DNA of 64,000 nucleotides from Dokdonella sp. (GCF_019634775.1 NZ_JAHCAS010000003.1:62001-126000); one strand, 5' to 3'. Shown: positions 48,127 to 58,962, counted from the stretch's first letter. Notes: generated by a model from the sequence alone, not told the origin. Translations and numbers: made by a program.

Positions 48127-50688
48127 AGCGACTCCGCCCAGCACACGCCCCTGATGCGCCAGTACTTCGCCGCCAAGGCCACGCATCCGGATGTGCTGTT
48201 GTTCTTCCGCATGGGCGATTTCTATGAGCTCTTCTACGACGATGCGCGCAAGGCCGCGCGGCTGCTCGACATCACCCTGACCCAGCGCGGCACATCGGCC
48301 GGCGCGCCGATCCCCATGGCGGGCGTGCCCTACCACGCGGCCGAAGGCTACCTGGCCCGGTTGGTCAAACTCGGCGAGTCGGTGGCGATCTGCGAGCAGA
48401 TCGGCGATCCGGCCCTGGCCAAGGGTCTGGTCGAGCGCAAGGTCGTGCGCATCGTCACGCCAGGCACGGTGACCGACGAGGCCCTGCTCGAAGAGCGCCG
48501 CGACAACCTGCTGTTGGCGGTGAGCGCCGGCAAGAGCGGCTATGGACTCGCCTGGGTCGATCTCGCCGCCGGACGTTTCCTGCTTGGCGAGGTCGCCGGG
48601 GCCGAAGCGCTCGCATCCGAACTCGCGCGGCTGCAACCCGTCGAGACCCTGGTCGGCGAGGATGTGGCGTGGCCGAAGTTCGTGACCGCCCTGCCCGGCC
48701 TGCGCAAGCGTGCGCCCTGGCATTTCGATAGCGAGACCGGGCGCCGCGAACTATGCCGCTTCTTCGGCACACGCGATCTTGTCGGCTTCGGTGCGGAAGG
48801 CCTGACCCTCGCCATCGGCGCCGCCGGCGCCCTGCTCGGCTACGTCGAGGAAACGCAGAAATCCGCATTGCCGCATCTGGGCGGACTTGCCGTCGAGCGC
48901 AGTGATGACACCATCGCACTCGACGCGGCGACGCGGCGAAATCTGGAACTCGACACGCACGTCTCGGGCCAGCGCGGCGCGACCCTGCTCGGCGTGCTGG
49001 ACACCAGCGTCACGCCGATGGGCGCGCGCCTGCTGCACCGCTGGCTCAACCGACCCTTGCGCGACCGCGTGACCCTGCGCCAGCGTTACCACGCCGTGCG
49101 CGCCCTGATCGAAGCGCGCCGCATCGAGGCGCTGCGCGATGAACTGCGTGGCATCGGCGACCTCGAACGCATCCTCGCCCGCGTCGCGCTGCGTTCGGCA
49201 CGGCCCCGCGATCTATCCACGCTGCGTGATGGCCTGGCGCGCACGCCAATCCTGCGTGCCCGCGTCAGCGGCATCGACAGTCCGCGCCTCGACGCCCTGC
49301 TCGACCGTCTCGGCGAACACGCCGGCACCGCCAACTTCCTCGCTGCGGCGATCGTCGAACAACCGCCGGCGCTGCAACGCGACGGCGGCGTCGTGCGCGC
49401 CGGCTTCGATGCCGAACTCGACGAACTGCGCGCGCTGGCGACGAACGCCGACCAATTCCTCATCGACTTCGAAGAACGCGAGAAGGCGGCGACCGGCATT
49501 CCGACCCTCAAGGTCGGCTACAACCGCGTGCACGGCTACTACATCGAGATCAGTCGCGGCCAGGCCGACAAGGCGCCGACCCACTACACGCGGCGGCAGA
49601 CGATCAAAGGCGCCGAGCGCTACATCACCGAGGAGCTGAAGTCGTTCGAGGACAGGGTGTTGTCGGCTCGCGAACGCTCGTTGATGCGCGAGCGCGCGCT
49701 CTACGAGCAGGTGCTCGACACGCTCGCCGCCCAACTGGAAGCGCTGAAGTCGGCTGCCGCCGCGGTCGCCGAACTCGACGTGCTGGCCTGCTTTGCCGAA
49801 CGTGCCGACACGCTCGACTGGAACGAACCGGAACTCGTCGACGAAGCGGGCATCCGCATAGGGCGTGGCCGCCATCCGGTTGTCGAGCAGGTGCGCGAGG
49901 AGCCGTTCGAGCCAAACGACCTCGCCCTCGACGACAGTCGCCGCATGCTGATCGTCACCGGCCCGAACATGGGTGGCAAGTCGACCTACATGCGCCAGGC
50001 CGCGCTGATCGTGCTGCTTGCTCACATCGGCAGCTACGTGCCGGCCGCGCGCGCCGCGATTGGGCCGATCGACCGCATCTTCACGCGCATCGGCGCCGGC
50101 GACGACCTCTCGCGCGGGCAGTCGACTTTCATGGTCGAGATGAGCGAGACGGCCAACATCCTGCATAACGCAAGTGAGCGCAGCCTCGTGCTGATGGACG
50201 AGATCGGTCGCGGCACCAGCACCTACGACGGTCTCGCATTGGCCGAGGCCTGCGCGCGCCATCTCGCCACGGTCAACCGCGCATTCACCTTGTTCGCCAC
50301 GCACTATTTCGAGTTGACCGAACTGCCAACCCGGCACCCGACCATCGCCAATGTGCACCTGGACGCGGTCGAATACGGCGACCAACTCGTGTTCATGCAC
50401 GCGGTCAAGGACGGCCCGGCCAACCGCAGCTTCGGTCTGCAGGTGGCCGCGCTGGCCGGCCTGCCGAAGAACGTGATCGCCGACGCGCGCCGCGTGCTGC
50501 AGTCGCTCGAAGACGGCACGCATGCGATGGCGGAGACTGCGGCGAAGTCGGATACAGCACAGCTCGGCCTGTTCGCGGCAGCGCTGCCTTCGCCGGTGGA
50601 GGAAGCCCTGCGCCGCATCGATCTCGATGGACTCAGCCCCAAGGCTGCGCTCGATGCGCTCTATCGTCTGCAGAGCCTGCTCGAATGA
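48124..50688 (+). CDS. mutS: DNA mismatch repair protein MutS
   Basis: 854 aa. The mismatch-reading Phe-x-Glu motif is present in GDFYELF (about residue 36). Later come the lever and clamp domains, Walker A GPNMGGKS (613-620), ST-rich and [12 protein letters not shown]alker B motif, and a C-terminal tetramerisation-type tail. The start ATG 48124 ([18 protein letters not shown]) is canonical. It is separated from pncC-recA by 12.6 kb of accessory genes. Confidence 0.98.
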   Translation: MSDSAQHTPLMRQYFAAKATHPDVLLFFRMGDFYELFYDDARKAARLLDITLTQRGTSAGAPIPMAGVPYHAAEGYLARLVKLGESVAICEQIGDPALAKGLVERKVVRIVTPGTVTDEALLEERRDNLLLAVSAGKSGYGLAWVDLAAGRFLLGEVAGAEALASELARLQPVETLVGEDVAWPKFVTALPGLRKRAPWHFDSETGRRELCRFFGTRDLVGFGAEGLTLAIGAAGALLGYVEETQKSALPHLGGLAVERSDDTIALDAATRRNLELDTHVSGQRGATLLGVLDTSVTPMGARLLHRWLNRPLRDRVTLRQRYHAVRALIEARRIEALRDELRGIGDLERILARVALRSARPRDLSTLRDGLARTPILRARVSGIDSPRLDALLDRLGEHAGTANFLAAAIVEQPPALQRDGGVVRAGFDAELDELRALATNADQFLIDFEEREKAATGIPTLKVGYNRVHGYYIEISRGQADKAPTHYTRRQTIKGAERYITEELKSFEDRVLSARERSLMRERALYEQVLDTLAAQLEALKSAAAAVAELDVLACFAERADTLDWNEPELVDEAGIRIGRGRHPVVEQVREEPFEPNDLALDDSRRMLIVTGPNMGGKSTYMRQAALIVLLAHIGSYVPAARAAIGPIDRIFTRIGAGDDLSRGQSTFMVEMSETANILHNASERSLVLMDEIGRGTSTYDGLALAEACARHLATVNRAFTLFATHYFELTELPTRHPTIANVHLDAVEYGDQLVFMHAVKDGPANRSFGLQVAALAGLPKNVIADARRVLQSLEDGTHAMAETAAKSDTAQLGLFAAALPSPVEEALRRIDLDGLSPKAALDALYRLQSLLE

Positions 50689-50800
50689 GGCATCGGCAGC
50701 AGCCCGATCGACATCCTCCTGACGAACTGGCGCAACGCATCGCCGGTTCCGCGACGCATCAATGCATCTCCAGCCGTTATCCGGCAAGCGATCGGTCGAC

Positions 50801-52897
50801 ATGAACGCACACCCAAGCCACGCATCCGCGCCGCACCCCTATTTCGCGTACATCGATGGACTGCGGGCCATCGCCGTGCTCGGCGTGATCGCCTACCACC
50901 TCGACAGCGGCTGGCTGCCCGGCGGCTTTGCCGGCGTCGATGTGTTCTTCGTCATCTCCGGCTTCGTGGTCAGCGCTTCCGTCGCCCGCTGGAACGGATC
51001 CGGCCTTGGCGGCTTTCTCGCCTACTTTTATGCGCGGCGCATCCGGCGCATCGTGCCCGCTCTCGTGTTTTGCCTGTTGAGCACAAGTCTGGCGTGCACC
51101 TTGTTCATTCCGTTCGCCTGGCTGAGTTCGGCGATCGAGACGACCGGCCGATACGCTTTCTTCGGTCTGAGCAATCTGTATCTGGCCAGCCACAACGAGA
51201 GCTATTTCTCGCCGACCGCCGAGTTCAACCCATACACCCACACATGGTCGCTGGGGGTGGAAGAGCAGTTCTACCTGCTGTTCCCGCTCCTGTTCTTCGC
51301 CTGGTTGCGCCTGGGGCACTGGCGTCGCTTCGCGGTCGTCCTGTTCGTGACCGCGGCACTGGCATCGCTTGCCGATGCCTGGATCCGTGGCCGGTCGGAC
51401 CCGCCGGCCGCCTTCTACCTGATCACCTCGCGATTCTGGGAACTCGGCCTGGGTGTCCTCGTGTTCATGGCCGTCCATGGCACCGGCGCCTCCCGGGTAC
51501 GGGAAGCCCGCTGGTACTGGCTCGTGCCTGCCGGCGCCTGGATCTCGCTCGCGCTGATCGCGCTGGCCCTGTTCATGTCACGGGAGCGCACCTTCCCGTT
51601 TCCGGGTGCCATGCTGCCAGTCATCGGCACGGCAGGCGCTCTCGCGATCCTGCAGTGGGCGCGCACCGACGCGGTGCCGGCGCGACTGCTCGCCAGTGCG
51701 CCCATGCGCTACGTCGGCACGCGCTCCTATTCGCTCTATCTCTGGCACTGGCCCGTGTTCGTGATCATGCGCTGGACCTGTGGGCTTGACGGGCCGGGCC
51801 CGACGACCGTGGCGCTCGTCGGCACATTCTGCATCGCCGAACTGTCTTACCGGCTCGTCGAGCAGCCTTTACGGCAGACACGCCGTCTGCACGCCATCCC
51901 CCGCATGGCGGTCGTGGCTTCCGGTATCGCCCTGGTCGTCGCCGCCTGGGCTGCGTCGGACCGCCTCATCGCGCTCAAGCCCAAGCTGTCGATGAGCACC
52001 GTGGCCCGGCATGCCACGGACTGGTACCCGCAACTGGTTCCGGTGATTCCGCAGCTTCCCGGCTGCCACCTCGTCGTAGGCACGGAAAGCGAGGGCGCGC
52101 GACACGCCCAGGTGTTTTCGCGCGGCGGTTGTGCCGAAACTCCAGGCGATCCGCGCCAGATCTTCGTCGTCGGCGACTCGCATGCCATGGCCTACAGCAC
52201 CTTGTTGACCGAGCACGTCCTTCGCAGCGGCTCGACGGTGCGGCTCTATCCGAACATCGGCTGCACGTTTCTCAGCCTGCAGCCCGAACGTGAGCCTCCC
52301 GCATGCGTGGCGAACGGTCGCGAAGTGGTCGAGGACATCCTGTCGCGGGCCCGGCGTGGAGACATCCTGTTTCTCGCCGCCCTGCGACTGACCCGGCTGA
52401 GCACACAGTTCGCCATGGTCGACGAAGCGCAGGCCAGAGCGTCGATGCTCGGCGCGAACGCCCTGCAACGGCGCGCGCAGTCAGAAGAGGCCGCCATTGC
52501 GTTGCTCTCGGGCATTGCCGGCAACGGACTCGACATCCTGATCGATGCCCCCAAACCGGTGTTCCGCACACCGCCGTTCCGTTGCGCCGATGCGTTCAAT
52601 GCCGGCAATCCGATCTGCGCCGCGGGCCTGCGGGAATCACGCAAGGACATGGAGGCGTATCGTGCGCCGGTGATGCGCAGCCTCGAACGAATCTCGACAG
52701 CGGTTCCGGCAGTACATGTGTGGGATCCCCTGCCCGAACTCTGTGGGGACGAATGGTGCGACTCCATGCGGGATGGCAAACCCGTGTTCTTCGATGGCGA
52801 TCATCTGAGCGCCCATGGCAACAAGATCCTTTACCCGGCATTCGCGCAGGCGTTGCCGCTGCGCTCCGATGCGCCATCGGCGACGCATGCCGAGTGA
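50801..52897 (+). CDS. OafA/YrhL-type acyltransferase with C-terminal SGNH domain (first of two)
   Basis: About 698 aa from 50801; an ATG at 50762 is also possible. The N-terminal acyltransferase-3 membrane domain has YIDGLRAIAVLGVIAYHL (catalytic His), FVISGFVVSA and a series of hydrophobic helices to about residue 385. The soluble part has the SGNH blocks GDSHAMAYSTLL and DGDHLSAHGNKI. These enzymes O-acetylate cell-surface glycans such as O-antigen or peptidoglycan. Paralogue of the next gene, which it overlaps. Confidence 0.92.
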   Translation: MNAHPSHASAPHPYFAYIDGLRAIAVLGVIAYHLDSGWLPGGFAGVDVFFVISGFVVSASVARWNGSGLGGFLAYFYARRIRRIVPALVFCLLSTSLACTLFIPFAWLSSAIETTGRYAFFGLSNLYLASHNESYFSPTAEFNPYTHTWSLGVEEQFYLLFPLLFFAWLRLGHWRRFAVVLFVTAALASLADAWIRGRSDPPAAFYLITSRFWELGLGVLVFMAVHGTGASRVREARWYWLVPAGAWISLALIALALFMSRERTFPFPGAMLPVIGTAGALAILQWARTDAVPARLLASAPMRYVGTRSYSLYLWHWPVFVIMRWTCGLDGPGPTTVALVGTFCIAELSYRLVEQPLRQTRRLHAIPRMAVVASGIALVVAAWAASDRLIALKPKLSMSTVARHATDWYPQLVPVIPQLPGCHLVVGTESEGARHAQVFSRGGCAETPGDPRQIFVVGDSHAMAYSTLLTEHVLRSGSTVRLYPNIGCTFLSLQPEREPPACVANGREVVEDILSRARRGDILFLAALRLTRLSTQFAMVDEAQARASMLGANALQRRAQSEEAAIALLSGIAGNGLDILIDAPKPVFRTPPFRCADAFNAGNPICAAGLRESRKDMEAYRAPVMRSLERISTAVPAVHVWDPLPELCGDEWCDSMRDGKPVFFDGDHLSAHGNKILYPAFAQALPLRSDAPSATHAE

Positions 52898-54962
52898 TCC
52901 CGCAGGGCGGACGACGGCACCCGGCGTACCGACGACGCCCCAGGAGCACGTTGCCCACATCGACGGCCTGCGTGCGCTTGCCGTCGTCGCGGTCATCGCC
53001 TACCACCTGCATGCACCCGCCATGGCCGGCGGACTGCATGGCGTCGACCTGTTCTTCGTGATCTCGGGTTTCGTCGTTGCCGCCTCGGCCCAACGCGGGG
53101 CGGTGGTGGATCTGCGTGGTTTCGCCGGACAGTTCTACCGCCGCCGCTTCCTGCGCATCGCACCGGCGCTGCTGACCTGTTTGCTCACCACCGCACTCGT
53201 CAGCATGCTCGTGGTCCCGTTGGCCTGGCTCAGTGACGCCAACGAGAAGACCGGCCTGTACGCCTTCTTCGGCCTGTCCAACCTGTTCCTCGCCTACCGG
53301 ACCGACGGCTATTTCGCCCCGCGCGCCGAGTTCAATCCGTACCTGCATACCTGGTCGCTCGGCGTCGAGGAGCAGTTCTACCTGTTGTTCCCACTGCTGT
53401 TCTTCGCCTGGCTGCGCGGCGGGCGGTGGCGTCTGCTGTCCGTGGCAGCCTTCGCCGTCGTCTTCGCTGGTTCGCTCGCCGACGCCTGCTGGCGTTCGGC
53501 CCGCGATGCGAACGCGGCGTTCTATCTCACCACTTCACGTCTGTGGGAAATCGCAGCCGGCGTACTGCTCCATCAGGGCGCCAGGCGGCTGCGCTGGAAG
53601 CGAGGAGCGTGGGGCGCGTTTGCCGAAACGGGGGCCTGGCTGGCCTTGATCGCGCTCGTCGCGGTTTTGTGGTTGCCATCACGTGGCGTCGCCTCGATCG
53701 TCCCGCTCGTCGCGGCTGCAGTGGTGCTGCTGGTGACCCTGCATGGACGCGACGCGCAATCGCCCCTCGCACGCCTGCTCGGGTTGCCACCGCTGCTCGC
53801 ACTCGGCCGTCGTTCGTACTCGCTGTATCTGTGGCATTGGCCGGTCTTCGTGCTGATGCGTTGGACGATCGGGCTCGAAGGACCGACGCGGATGGTCCTG
53901 GCCGTGCTGCTGACCGCCATGCTCGCCGAGGCCTCATGGCGATGGATCGAGCAACCATTGCGCCACTCGACGCCATTGCGACGTGCACCGGCATGGCGCG
54001 TCGTGGCAGGCGGCATCCTCGCCTTGTTCATGGCGGCGATCCTCGGCTACGGCGTGCGCAAATCGGCACCCTGGGCGTCGCTCAGCACGGTCACGCGCGA
54101 TCGCATGGACTGGCAGGTGAGCGAACACGTCGGCTTGGCCGACGAGCCAGACTGCCGCCTGTCGATGCGTTCGCTCAACGATCCATCGCGTGGCGAGTAT
54201 GCCGCCCGTGGATGCCAGGGGCGCACGCACGAAGGCCGCACATTGTTCGTGTTCGGTGATTCGCACGCGATGGCCTATACCGGCATGGTCACCGAATACG
54301 TCCTGCGCAACGGGGCCAAGGGCGTGCTCTATCGCAACCCGGGCTGCTCGTTCGCCTCGTTGCGCCCGGACGGCATGGGCGACGCCTGCCGCGGCCAGGC
54401 TGAACGCGTGCTCGCCGACATCACCGCTCGAGCGCGACGTGGCGACATCCTGCTGCTCGCCTCATTGCGTGTTCAGCGCCTGGGCGACCAGTGGGCACGT
54501 TTCGACGTTGGCATCGGCAGCGACCGCGACGATCCTGCGCGACGCGAAGTCGAAGCCGATCTCGTGCGCCGGCTCGCGCCGCTTGCCGCACGCGGCATCC
54601 ATCTGGTCTTCGATGCACCGAAACCCGTGTTCCGTGCACCGGCGTTTCGCTGCAGCGATGCTTTCAACGTGATGAATCCCGTCTGCGCCGGCGGCCTTTC
54701 GATTTCCCGAGCCGATGTGGAGCGGCATCGCGCGGTGGCCCTCGCCAGCCTGGAGCGCGTGGCAGCCGCCCTGCCCGGCGCGGACATCTTCGATGCGACA
54801 CCTCTGCTCTGCGATGTCGTTCTTTGCGAGGCCGTACGCGACGGTCGTCCGCTGTTTTTCGACGGCGACCACCTAAGCGGCCATGCCAACACGGTGCTCT
54901 ATCCGGCCTTCGTCGCGCACCTCGAAGGCGGCGCGCGGGCGCACGACGACCGAACGCGGTAG
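52887..54962 (+). CDS. OafA/YrhL-type acyltransferase with C-terminal SGNH domain (second of two)
   Basis: 691 aa from ATG 52887, 11 nt inside the end of the preceding paralogue. Same layout: HIDGLRALAVVAVIAYHLH, FVISGFVVAA, a YFAPRAEFNPYLHTWSLGVEEQ loop shared with the first copy, then SGNH blocks GDSHAMAYTGMV and DGDHLSGHANTV. High similarity and tandem position show an old duplication. The two may acylate different positions or sugars of one polymer. Confidence 0.92.
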   Translation: MPSDPAGRTTAPGVPTTPQEHVAHIDGLRALAVVAVIAYHLHAPAMAGGLHGVDLFFVISGFVVAASAQRGAVVDLRGFAGQFYRRRFLRIAPALLTCLLTTALVSMLVVPLAWLSDANEKTGLYAFFGLSNLFLAYRTDGYFAPRAEFNPYLHTWSLGVEEQFYLLFPLLFFAWLRGGRWRLLSVAAFAVVFAGSLADACWRSARDANAAFYLTTSRLWEIAAGVLLHQGARRLRWKRGAWGAFAETGAWLALIALVAVLWLPSRGVASIVPLVAAAVVLLVTLHGRDAQSPLARLLGLPPLLALGRRSYSLYLWHWPVFVLMRWTIGLEGPTRMVLAVLLTAMLAEASWRWIEQPLRHSTPLRRAPAWRVVAGGILALFMAAILGYGVRKSAPWASLSTVTRDRMDWQVSEHVGLADEPDCRLSMRSLNDPSRGEYAARGCQGRTHEGRTLFVFGDSHAMAYTGMVTEYVLRNGAKGVLYRNPGCSFASLRPDGMGDACRGQAERVLADITARARRGDILLLASLRVQRLGDQWARFDVGIGSDRDDPARREVEADLVRRLAPLAARGIHLVFDAPKPVFRAPAFRCSDAFNVMNPVCAGGLSISRADVERHRAVALASLERVAAALPGADIFDATPLLCDVVLCEAVRDGRPLFFDGDHLSGHANTVLYPAFVAHLEGGARAHDDRTR

Positions 54963-55138
54963 CCGGAAAGCGGCTGCACCGGCACCACCCGGCGGCTGCC
55001 CGCGCGCGATCCGGGCATGCCTTTGGCAACTTCCCTGCGGCCATGCGCTCGTGCTTGCATGCGAACACGGCCGCCGCCGCACCCGCCAGCATCCCAGCGC
55101 CGAAGCCGTGCACTTCGTCTGCCCAGAGGAGAACTCCG

Positions 55139-56056
55139 ATGTTGAACCGACGCCAGTTCCTCGCCACCGGCCTCACCGCCGCCGGCATCAGCCTGGTCGC
55201 CAGCCGCGGCCTGTTGGCCGCCTCGCCGTCGCCGATGCTGACCCGGCCGATCCCATCGACCGGCGAGCGCATTCCGGTCATCGGCGCCGGCACATCGGGC
55301 AGCTTCGAGGCCATACCCGGCAGCGGGAAATACGAGCAACTCAAGGACGTGCTCAAGGTGTTCTTCGAAGGCGGTGGCAGCGTGATCGACACCTCACCGA
55401 ACTATTCCGGCGCCGACGAGGTGCTCGGCACCCTGCTCGCCGACGGCGGCTGGCGCGCGAAGACCTTCCTCGCCACCAAGATCGCCGCTGACTCACGCGC
55501 CGACGCCGAAGCGCAGTGGGCCGGGTCGCTGCGGCGTCTGCGTACCGACAAGGTCGAACTGCTGCAGGTTCACAACCTGCGCGAGTGGAAAACCCAGTTG
55601 CCGTATGCGCGCGAGCTCAAGGAGCAGGGCAAGACCCGCTACGTCGGCATCACCCACTACGTCGACCGTGGCCTGCCCGAACTCGAACAGCTCATGCGCA
55701 ACGAGAAGCTCGACTTCATCCAGATCCACTACTCGGTGAACGCAGCGAACGCCGCGAAAACCGTGCTGCCGCTCGCCCAGGACAAGGGCATCGCCGTGCT
55801 GGTCAACCGCGCTTTCGATGACGGCAGGCTGTTCGCCAGGGTGAAGGAGCGTCCGCTGCCCGGCTGGGCGGCGGAAATCGGCGTGACTTCGTGGTCACAG
55901 ATGTTCCTCAAGTTCGCGATCAGCCACCCGGCGGTCACCGCGGTCATTCCGGCGACCAGCAAGCCCGAGCGTCAGGCCGACCAGCTCAAGGCCGGGCATG
56001 GCCCATTGCTGAGTTCGGCCTGGCAGCGCGAACTCGTCGACACCTTCGCCTCCTGA
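55139..56056 (+). CDS. Aldo/keto reductase with Tat-like signal
   Basis: 305 aa. A twin-arginine-type leader (LNRRQFLATGLTAAGISLVASRGLLA) precedes an AKR barrel. The catalytic tetrad is visible: Asp and Tyr in DTSPNYSGADEVLG, Lys in FLATKIAAD and His in LLQVHNLREW. The C-terminal cofactor region includes TAVIPATSKPER. Export of an NADPH-dependent AKR is unusual but known for other Tat oxidoreductases. The open frame upstream overlaps the acyltransferase gene and is not used. Confidence 0.87.
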   Translation: MLNRRQFLATGLTAAGISLVASRGLLAASPSPMLTRPIPSTGERIPVIGAGTSGSFEAIPGSGKYEQLKDVLKVFFEGGGSVIDTSPNYSGADEVLGTLLADGGWRAKTFLATKIAADSRADAEAQWAGSLRRLRTDKVELLQVHNLREWKTQLPYARELKEQGKTRYVGITHYVDRGLPELEQLMRNEKLDFIQIHYSVNAANAAKTVLPLAQDKGIAVLVNRAFDDGRLFARVKERPLPGWAAEIGVTSWSQMFLKFAISHPAVTAVIPATSKPERQADQLKAGHGPLLSSAWQRELVDTFAS

Positions 56057-56066
56057 GGTCTTGCCC

Positions 56067-57371
56067 ATGCCGGCCGCGACGGCGTTCGCGCGTGCAATGT
56101 CGCGCCTGTTCGGCACCCGACCAGGCGAGGCGCCTGCGGTTGCCGCTGGTCTCGCCCTGTTCTTCCTCCTGTTCGCCGGTTACTTCATGCTGCGACCGGT
56201 GCGCGAGACGATGGGCATCGCCGGCGGCATCGACAAGCTGCAATGGCTGTTCACCGGAACCTTCCTCGCCACGCTCGCCGCAGTTCCGCTGTTCGGCTGG
56301 ATCGCCTCGAAGGTCCCGCGACGCCGGATTCTGGCCTGGACCTATGGGTTCTTCACCCTGAACCTCCTTGCCTTCGCCGCGGGCCTCGCCCTGCGTCCGG
56401 GTGATCTCACCGTCGCACGCACGTTCTACATCTGGCTGTCGGTGTTCAACCTGCTGACGATCTCGCTGGCCTGGAGCACGCTTGCCGACGTCTTCGCGAC
56501 CGCGCAGGCCAGGCGCCTGTTCGCGCTGATGGCCGGCGGCGCCAGCCTCGGCGGGCTCGTCGGCCCCGTGCTCGGCACCCTCCTGGTCGCTCCGCTCGGT
56601 CATGCCGGCCTGCTCGTGCTCTCAGCCATCTTCCTCGCCGCGGCCATCGCGGCGGCGGCAGTCATGCACCGTTGGCGCGACGGCCAGCCGGCCCCTGCAC
56701 GAAGCGATGTCGACGCGGACCGTTCGCGTGCGCTCGGCGGCAATCCATTCGCCGGCGCAACCGCGGTGCTGCGTTCTCCGTACCTGCTCGGCATCGGCCT
56801 GTTCGTGATCCTGCTTGCCACGGCCAACACCTTTCTCTATTTCGAGCAGGCGCGCCTCGTCGCCGAAACCTTCCCGGATCGCACGCGCCAGACCCAGGTC
56901 TTCGGCATGATCGATGCGGTGGTCCAGACACTGGCGATCCTGACCCAGGCATTCCTGACCGGACACATCGCCCGCCGCCTCGGGGTTGGCGTGCTGCTCG
57001 TCGCCGTGCCGCTGGTTGTCGCCGGTGGCTTCCTCTGGCTGGCGCTGGCACCGGTGTTCGGCGTGTTCGTGGTGGTCATGGTGATTCGTCGCGCCGGCGA
57101 ATACGCCCTCGCCCGCCCGGGTCGCGAGATGCTCTACACGGTCGTTCCGGCCGAGCAGAAGTACAAGGCGAAAAACTTCATCGACACCGTTTTCTACCGT
57201 GGGGGTGACGCGGTCAGCGCTTGGGCCAAGCACGGCCTCGCCCAGCTCGGTGAGCACCCCTCACTGGCCATGCTCATCGGCGCGATGCTTGCGCTGCTCT
57301 GGGCGGCAACCGGCGGCTGGCTGGCTCGGCACTATCGGCTACACGAGCGGCCACCGATAAATGTTAGTTAA
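56067..57371 (+). CDS. 12-helix transporter, MFS or NTP/NDP-exchanger-like
   Basis: 434 aa from ATG 56067 (a TTG two codons upstream is possible). About twelve hydrophobic helices. FMLRPVRETMGIAGG and the WSTLADVFATAQARRLFALMAGGASLGGLVGP segment resemble a bacterial group related to ATP/ADP translocases (Npt/Tlc) as well as MFS. Substrate unknown. It lies 10 bp after the AKR gene, probably in one transcript. Ends in LARHYRLHERPPINVS with an AT-richer tail. Confidence 0.72.
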   Translation: MPAATAFARAMSRLFGTRPGEAPAVAAGLALFFLLFAGYFMLRPVRETMGIAGGIDKLQWLFTGTFLATLAAVPLFGWIASKVPRRRILAWTYGFFTLNLLAFAAGLALRPGDLTVARTFYIWLSVFNLLTISLAWSTLADVFATAQARRLFALMAGGASLGGLVGPVLGTLLVAPLGHAGLLVLSAIFLAAAIAAAAVMHRWRDGQPAPARSDVDADRSRALGGNPFAGATAVLRSPYLLGIGLFVILLATANTFLYFEQARLVAETFPDRTRQTQVFGMIDAVVQTLAILTQAFLTGHIARRLGVGVLLVAVPLVVAGGFLWLALAPVFGVFVVVMVIRRAGEYALARPGREMLYTVVPAEQKYKAKNFIDTVFYRGGDAVSAWAKHGLAQLGEHPSLAMLIGAMLALLWAATGGWLARHYRLHERPPINVS

Positions 57372-57424
57372 AACAATGTGTTGAATGATTTTATTGATGT
57401 CATATCGAGGCCGTGCTTCCGCTT

Positions 57425-57462
57425 GGGATGTTCCGATCAATCGAGATTGATCGGAGCATTGC
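57425..57462. repeat. Two MITE tips fused head to head (degenerate hairpin)
   Basis: GGGATGTTCCGATCAATC is followed after two bases by GATTGATCGGAGCATTGC, nearly its reverse complement. Both halves match the 20-bp tip of the 54-bp ends. It sits between two convergent genes (transporter, hslR) and could fold as a transcript-end hairpin. Confidence 0.65.
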
Positions 57463-57500
57463 TTGGTCCAGAGCTGAAACGCCCGGCTTTCCACCATTCC

Positions 57501-57914
57501 CTATTCCCCATTCCCCGCTTCTTCCTTCAACGCACGCAACAGACGCCGGGCATGCTTGCCGGGCCGTGCGGGGGGATGGTCGAAGGCGGCACCAGTCAGC
57601 CGGTGCCGTTCCGCAATCTGCGCGCGCGCGGCGAGGCTGGCGGCGGTTTCGACGTATAGCGTGCGCGCCACCGGCGCCGGCCCGCGCTGTTCCGACAGTG
57701 CAGCGACATGCACGATGTAGCGCTCGTCACCGCGCCGGATCGCCAGTTCGTCGCCGACATGGATCGCCTTCGCCGGCTTCGCGCCGGCGCCATTGACGTC
57801 GACCTTGCCGCCGTCGATGGCCTGGCGCGCAAGGCTGCGCGTCTTGAAGAACCGCGCCGCCCACAACCAGATGTCAAGGCGAACGCTGCCCGTGGTTTCG
57901 CGCTCACCACGCAC
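57501..57914 (-). CDS. hslR: Heat shock protein 15 (S4-domain RNA-binding protein)
   Basis: 137 aa from GTG 57914; a second GTG at 57884 is possible. The S4 domain VRLDIWLWAARFFKTRSLARQAIDGGKVDVNG is typical of Hsp15, which binds free 50S subunits carrying nascent tRNA to rescue stalled ribosomes. A basic C-terminal tail (RPGKHARRLLRALKEE) matches the family. It overlaps the end of the flavin oxidoreductase gene by 11 nt. Confidence 0.9.
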   Translation of the reverse strand: MRGERETTGSVRLDIWLWAARFFKTRSLARQAIDGGKVDVNGAGAKPAKAIHVGDELAIRRGDERYIVHVAALSEQRGPAPVARTLYVETAASLAARAQIAERHRLTGAAFDHPPARPGKHARRLLRALKEEAGNGE

Positions 57915-58962
57915 GCGCGTACTGCTCCGGCACGGCAATGTCCGCACCCAGTTCGCGTGCCGCACGCCGCGGCCAATACGGGTCGCGCAGCAACTCGCGG
58001 CCGAGCAGGACGAGGTCGGCCTCACCGCGGGCAAGGATCGCCTCGGCCTGCGCAGGCTCGGTGATCAGGCCGACCGCGCCGGTGGCGATGCCGGCTTCGG
58101 CACGAATACGTGCCGCGAACGGCACCTGATACCCGGGAGCGACCCGCAATTGCTGATGTGTGACCAGCCCACCACTCGACACATCGACCAGGTCGACGCC
58201 TTCGCCGGCGAGCACCCGCGAGAGCGCGATGCTCTGCTCGAGGTCCCAGCCACCATCGGCCCAGTCGGTGGCCGACAGGCGCACGAACAAGGGCAGGCGT
58301 TCCGGCCATACCGCGCGTACCGCTGCAACGACCGCGCGGGTCAGGCGGATGCGATTGTCGAACGTGCCGCCAAAGGCATCCTCGCGCCGGTTGGTCAGCG
58401 GCGACAGGAATTCGTGCAGCAGGTAACCGTGTGCGGCATGTACTTCGAGCAGTTCGAAACCGGCATCGAGCGCACGCTGCGCAGCATCGGCAAAGGCCCG
58501 CACGATCGCTTCGATGCCGGCCTCGTCGAGCGCCATCGGTGCTGGCTCACCCTGTGCGTAGGCGAGCGCCGACGGTGCCACCGGCATCCAGCCACCGGCA
58601 CCGGCTTCGAGGCGCGCGCCGCCCCGCCAGGGCACGTCGACACTGGCCTTGCGTCCGGCATGCGCAAGCTGGATGCCGGCGACCGCGCCCTGTTCGTGGA
58701 TGAAACGCGAGATCGGCAGCCAGGCTTCCACGTGCGCGTCGTTCCACAGGCCGGTGTCGGCCGGCGAGATGCGCCCGCGCGCTTCGATCGCCGTGGCCTC
58801 GGCGATGACGAGGGCGGCGCCGCCAACCGCACGCGAGCCGAGATGGACCAGATGCCACGATTGCGGCACGCCATCGACGGCTGAGTATTCGCACATCGGC
58901 GAAACCGCAATGCGATTGCGCAGGGTGATGCCGCGAAGGCGCAGCGGTTCGAACAGGCTCAT
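57904..58962 (-). CDS. NADH:flavin oxidoreductase, Old Yellow Enzyme family (NamA/YqjM-like)
   Basis: 352-aa FMN enzyme. Marks of the YqjM-type subclass are LRNRIAVSPMCEYSAVDG with the redox-sensing Cys, GIQLAHAGRKAS with a substrate-binding His, and ELLEVHAAHGYLLHEFLSPLTNRREDAFGG. VLLGREL near the C-terminus contacts FMN phosphate. These enzymes reduce activated alkenes and xenobiotics. The physiological substrate is unknown. Coupled to hslR downstream. Confidence 0.93.
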   Translation of the reverse strand: MSLFEPLRLRGITLRNRIAVSPMCEYSAVDGVPQSWHLVHLGSRAVGGAALVIAEATAIEARGRISPADTGLWNDAHVEAWLPISRFIHEQGAVAGIQLAHAGRKASVDVPWRGGARLEAGAGGWMPVAPSALAYAQGEPAPMALDEAGIEAIVRAFADAAQRALDAGFELLEVHAAHGYLLHEFLSPLTNRREDAFGGTFDNRIRLTRAVVAAVRAVWPERLPLFVRLSATDWADGGWDLEQSIALSRVLAGEGVDLVDVSSGGLVTHQQLRVAPGYQVPFAARIRAEAGIATGAVGLITEPAQAEAILARGEADLVLLGRELLRDPYWPRRAARELGADIAVPEQYARAW

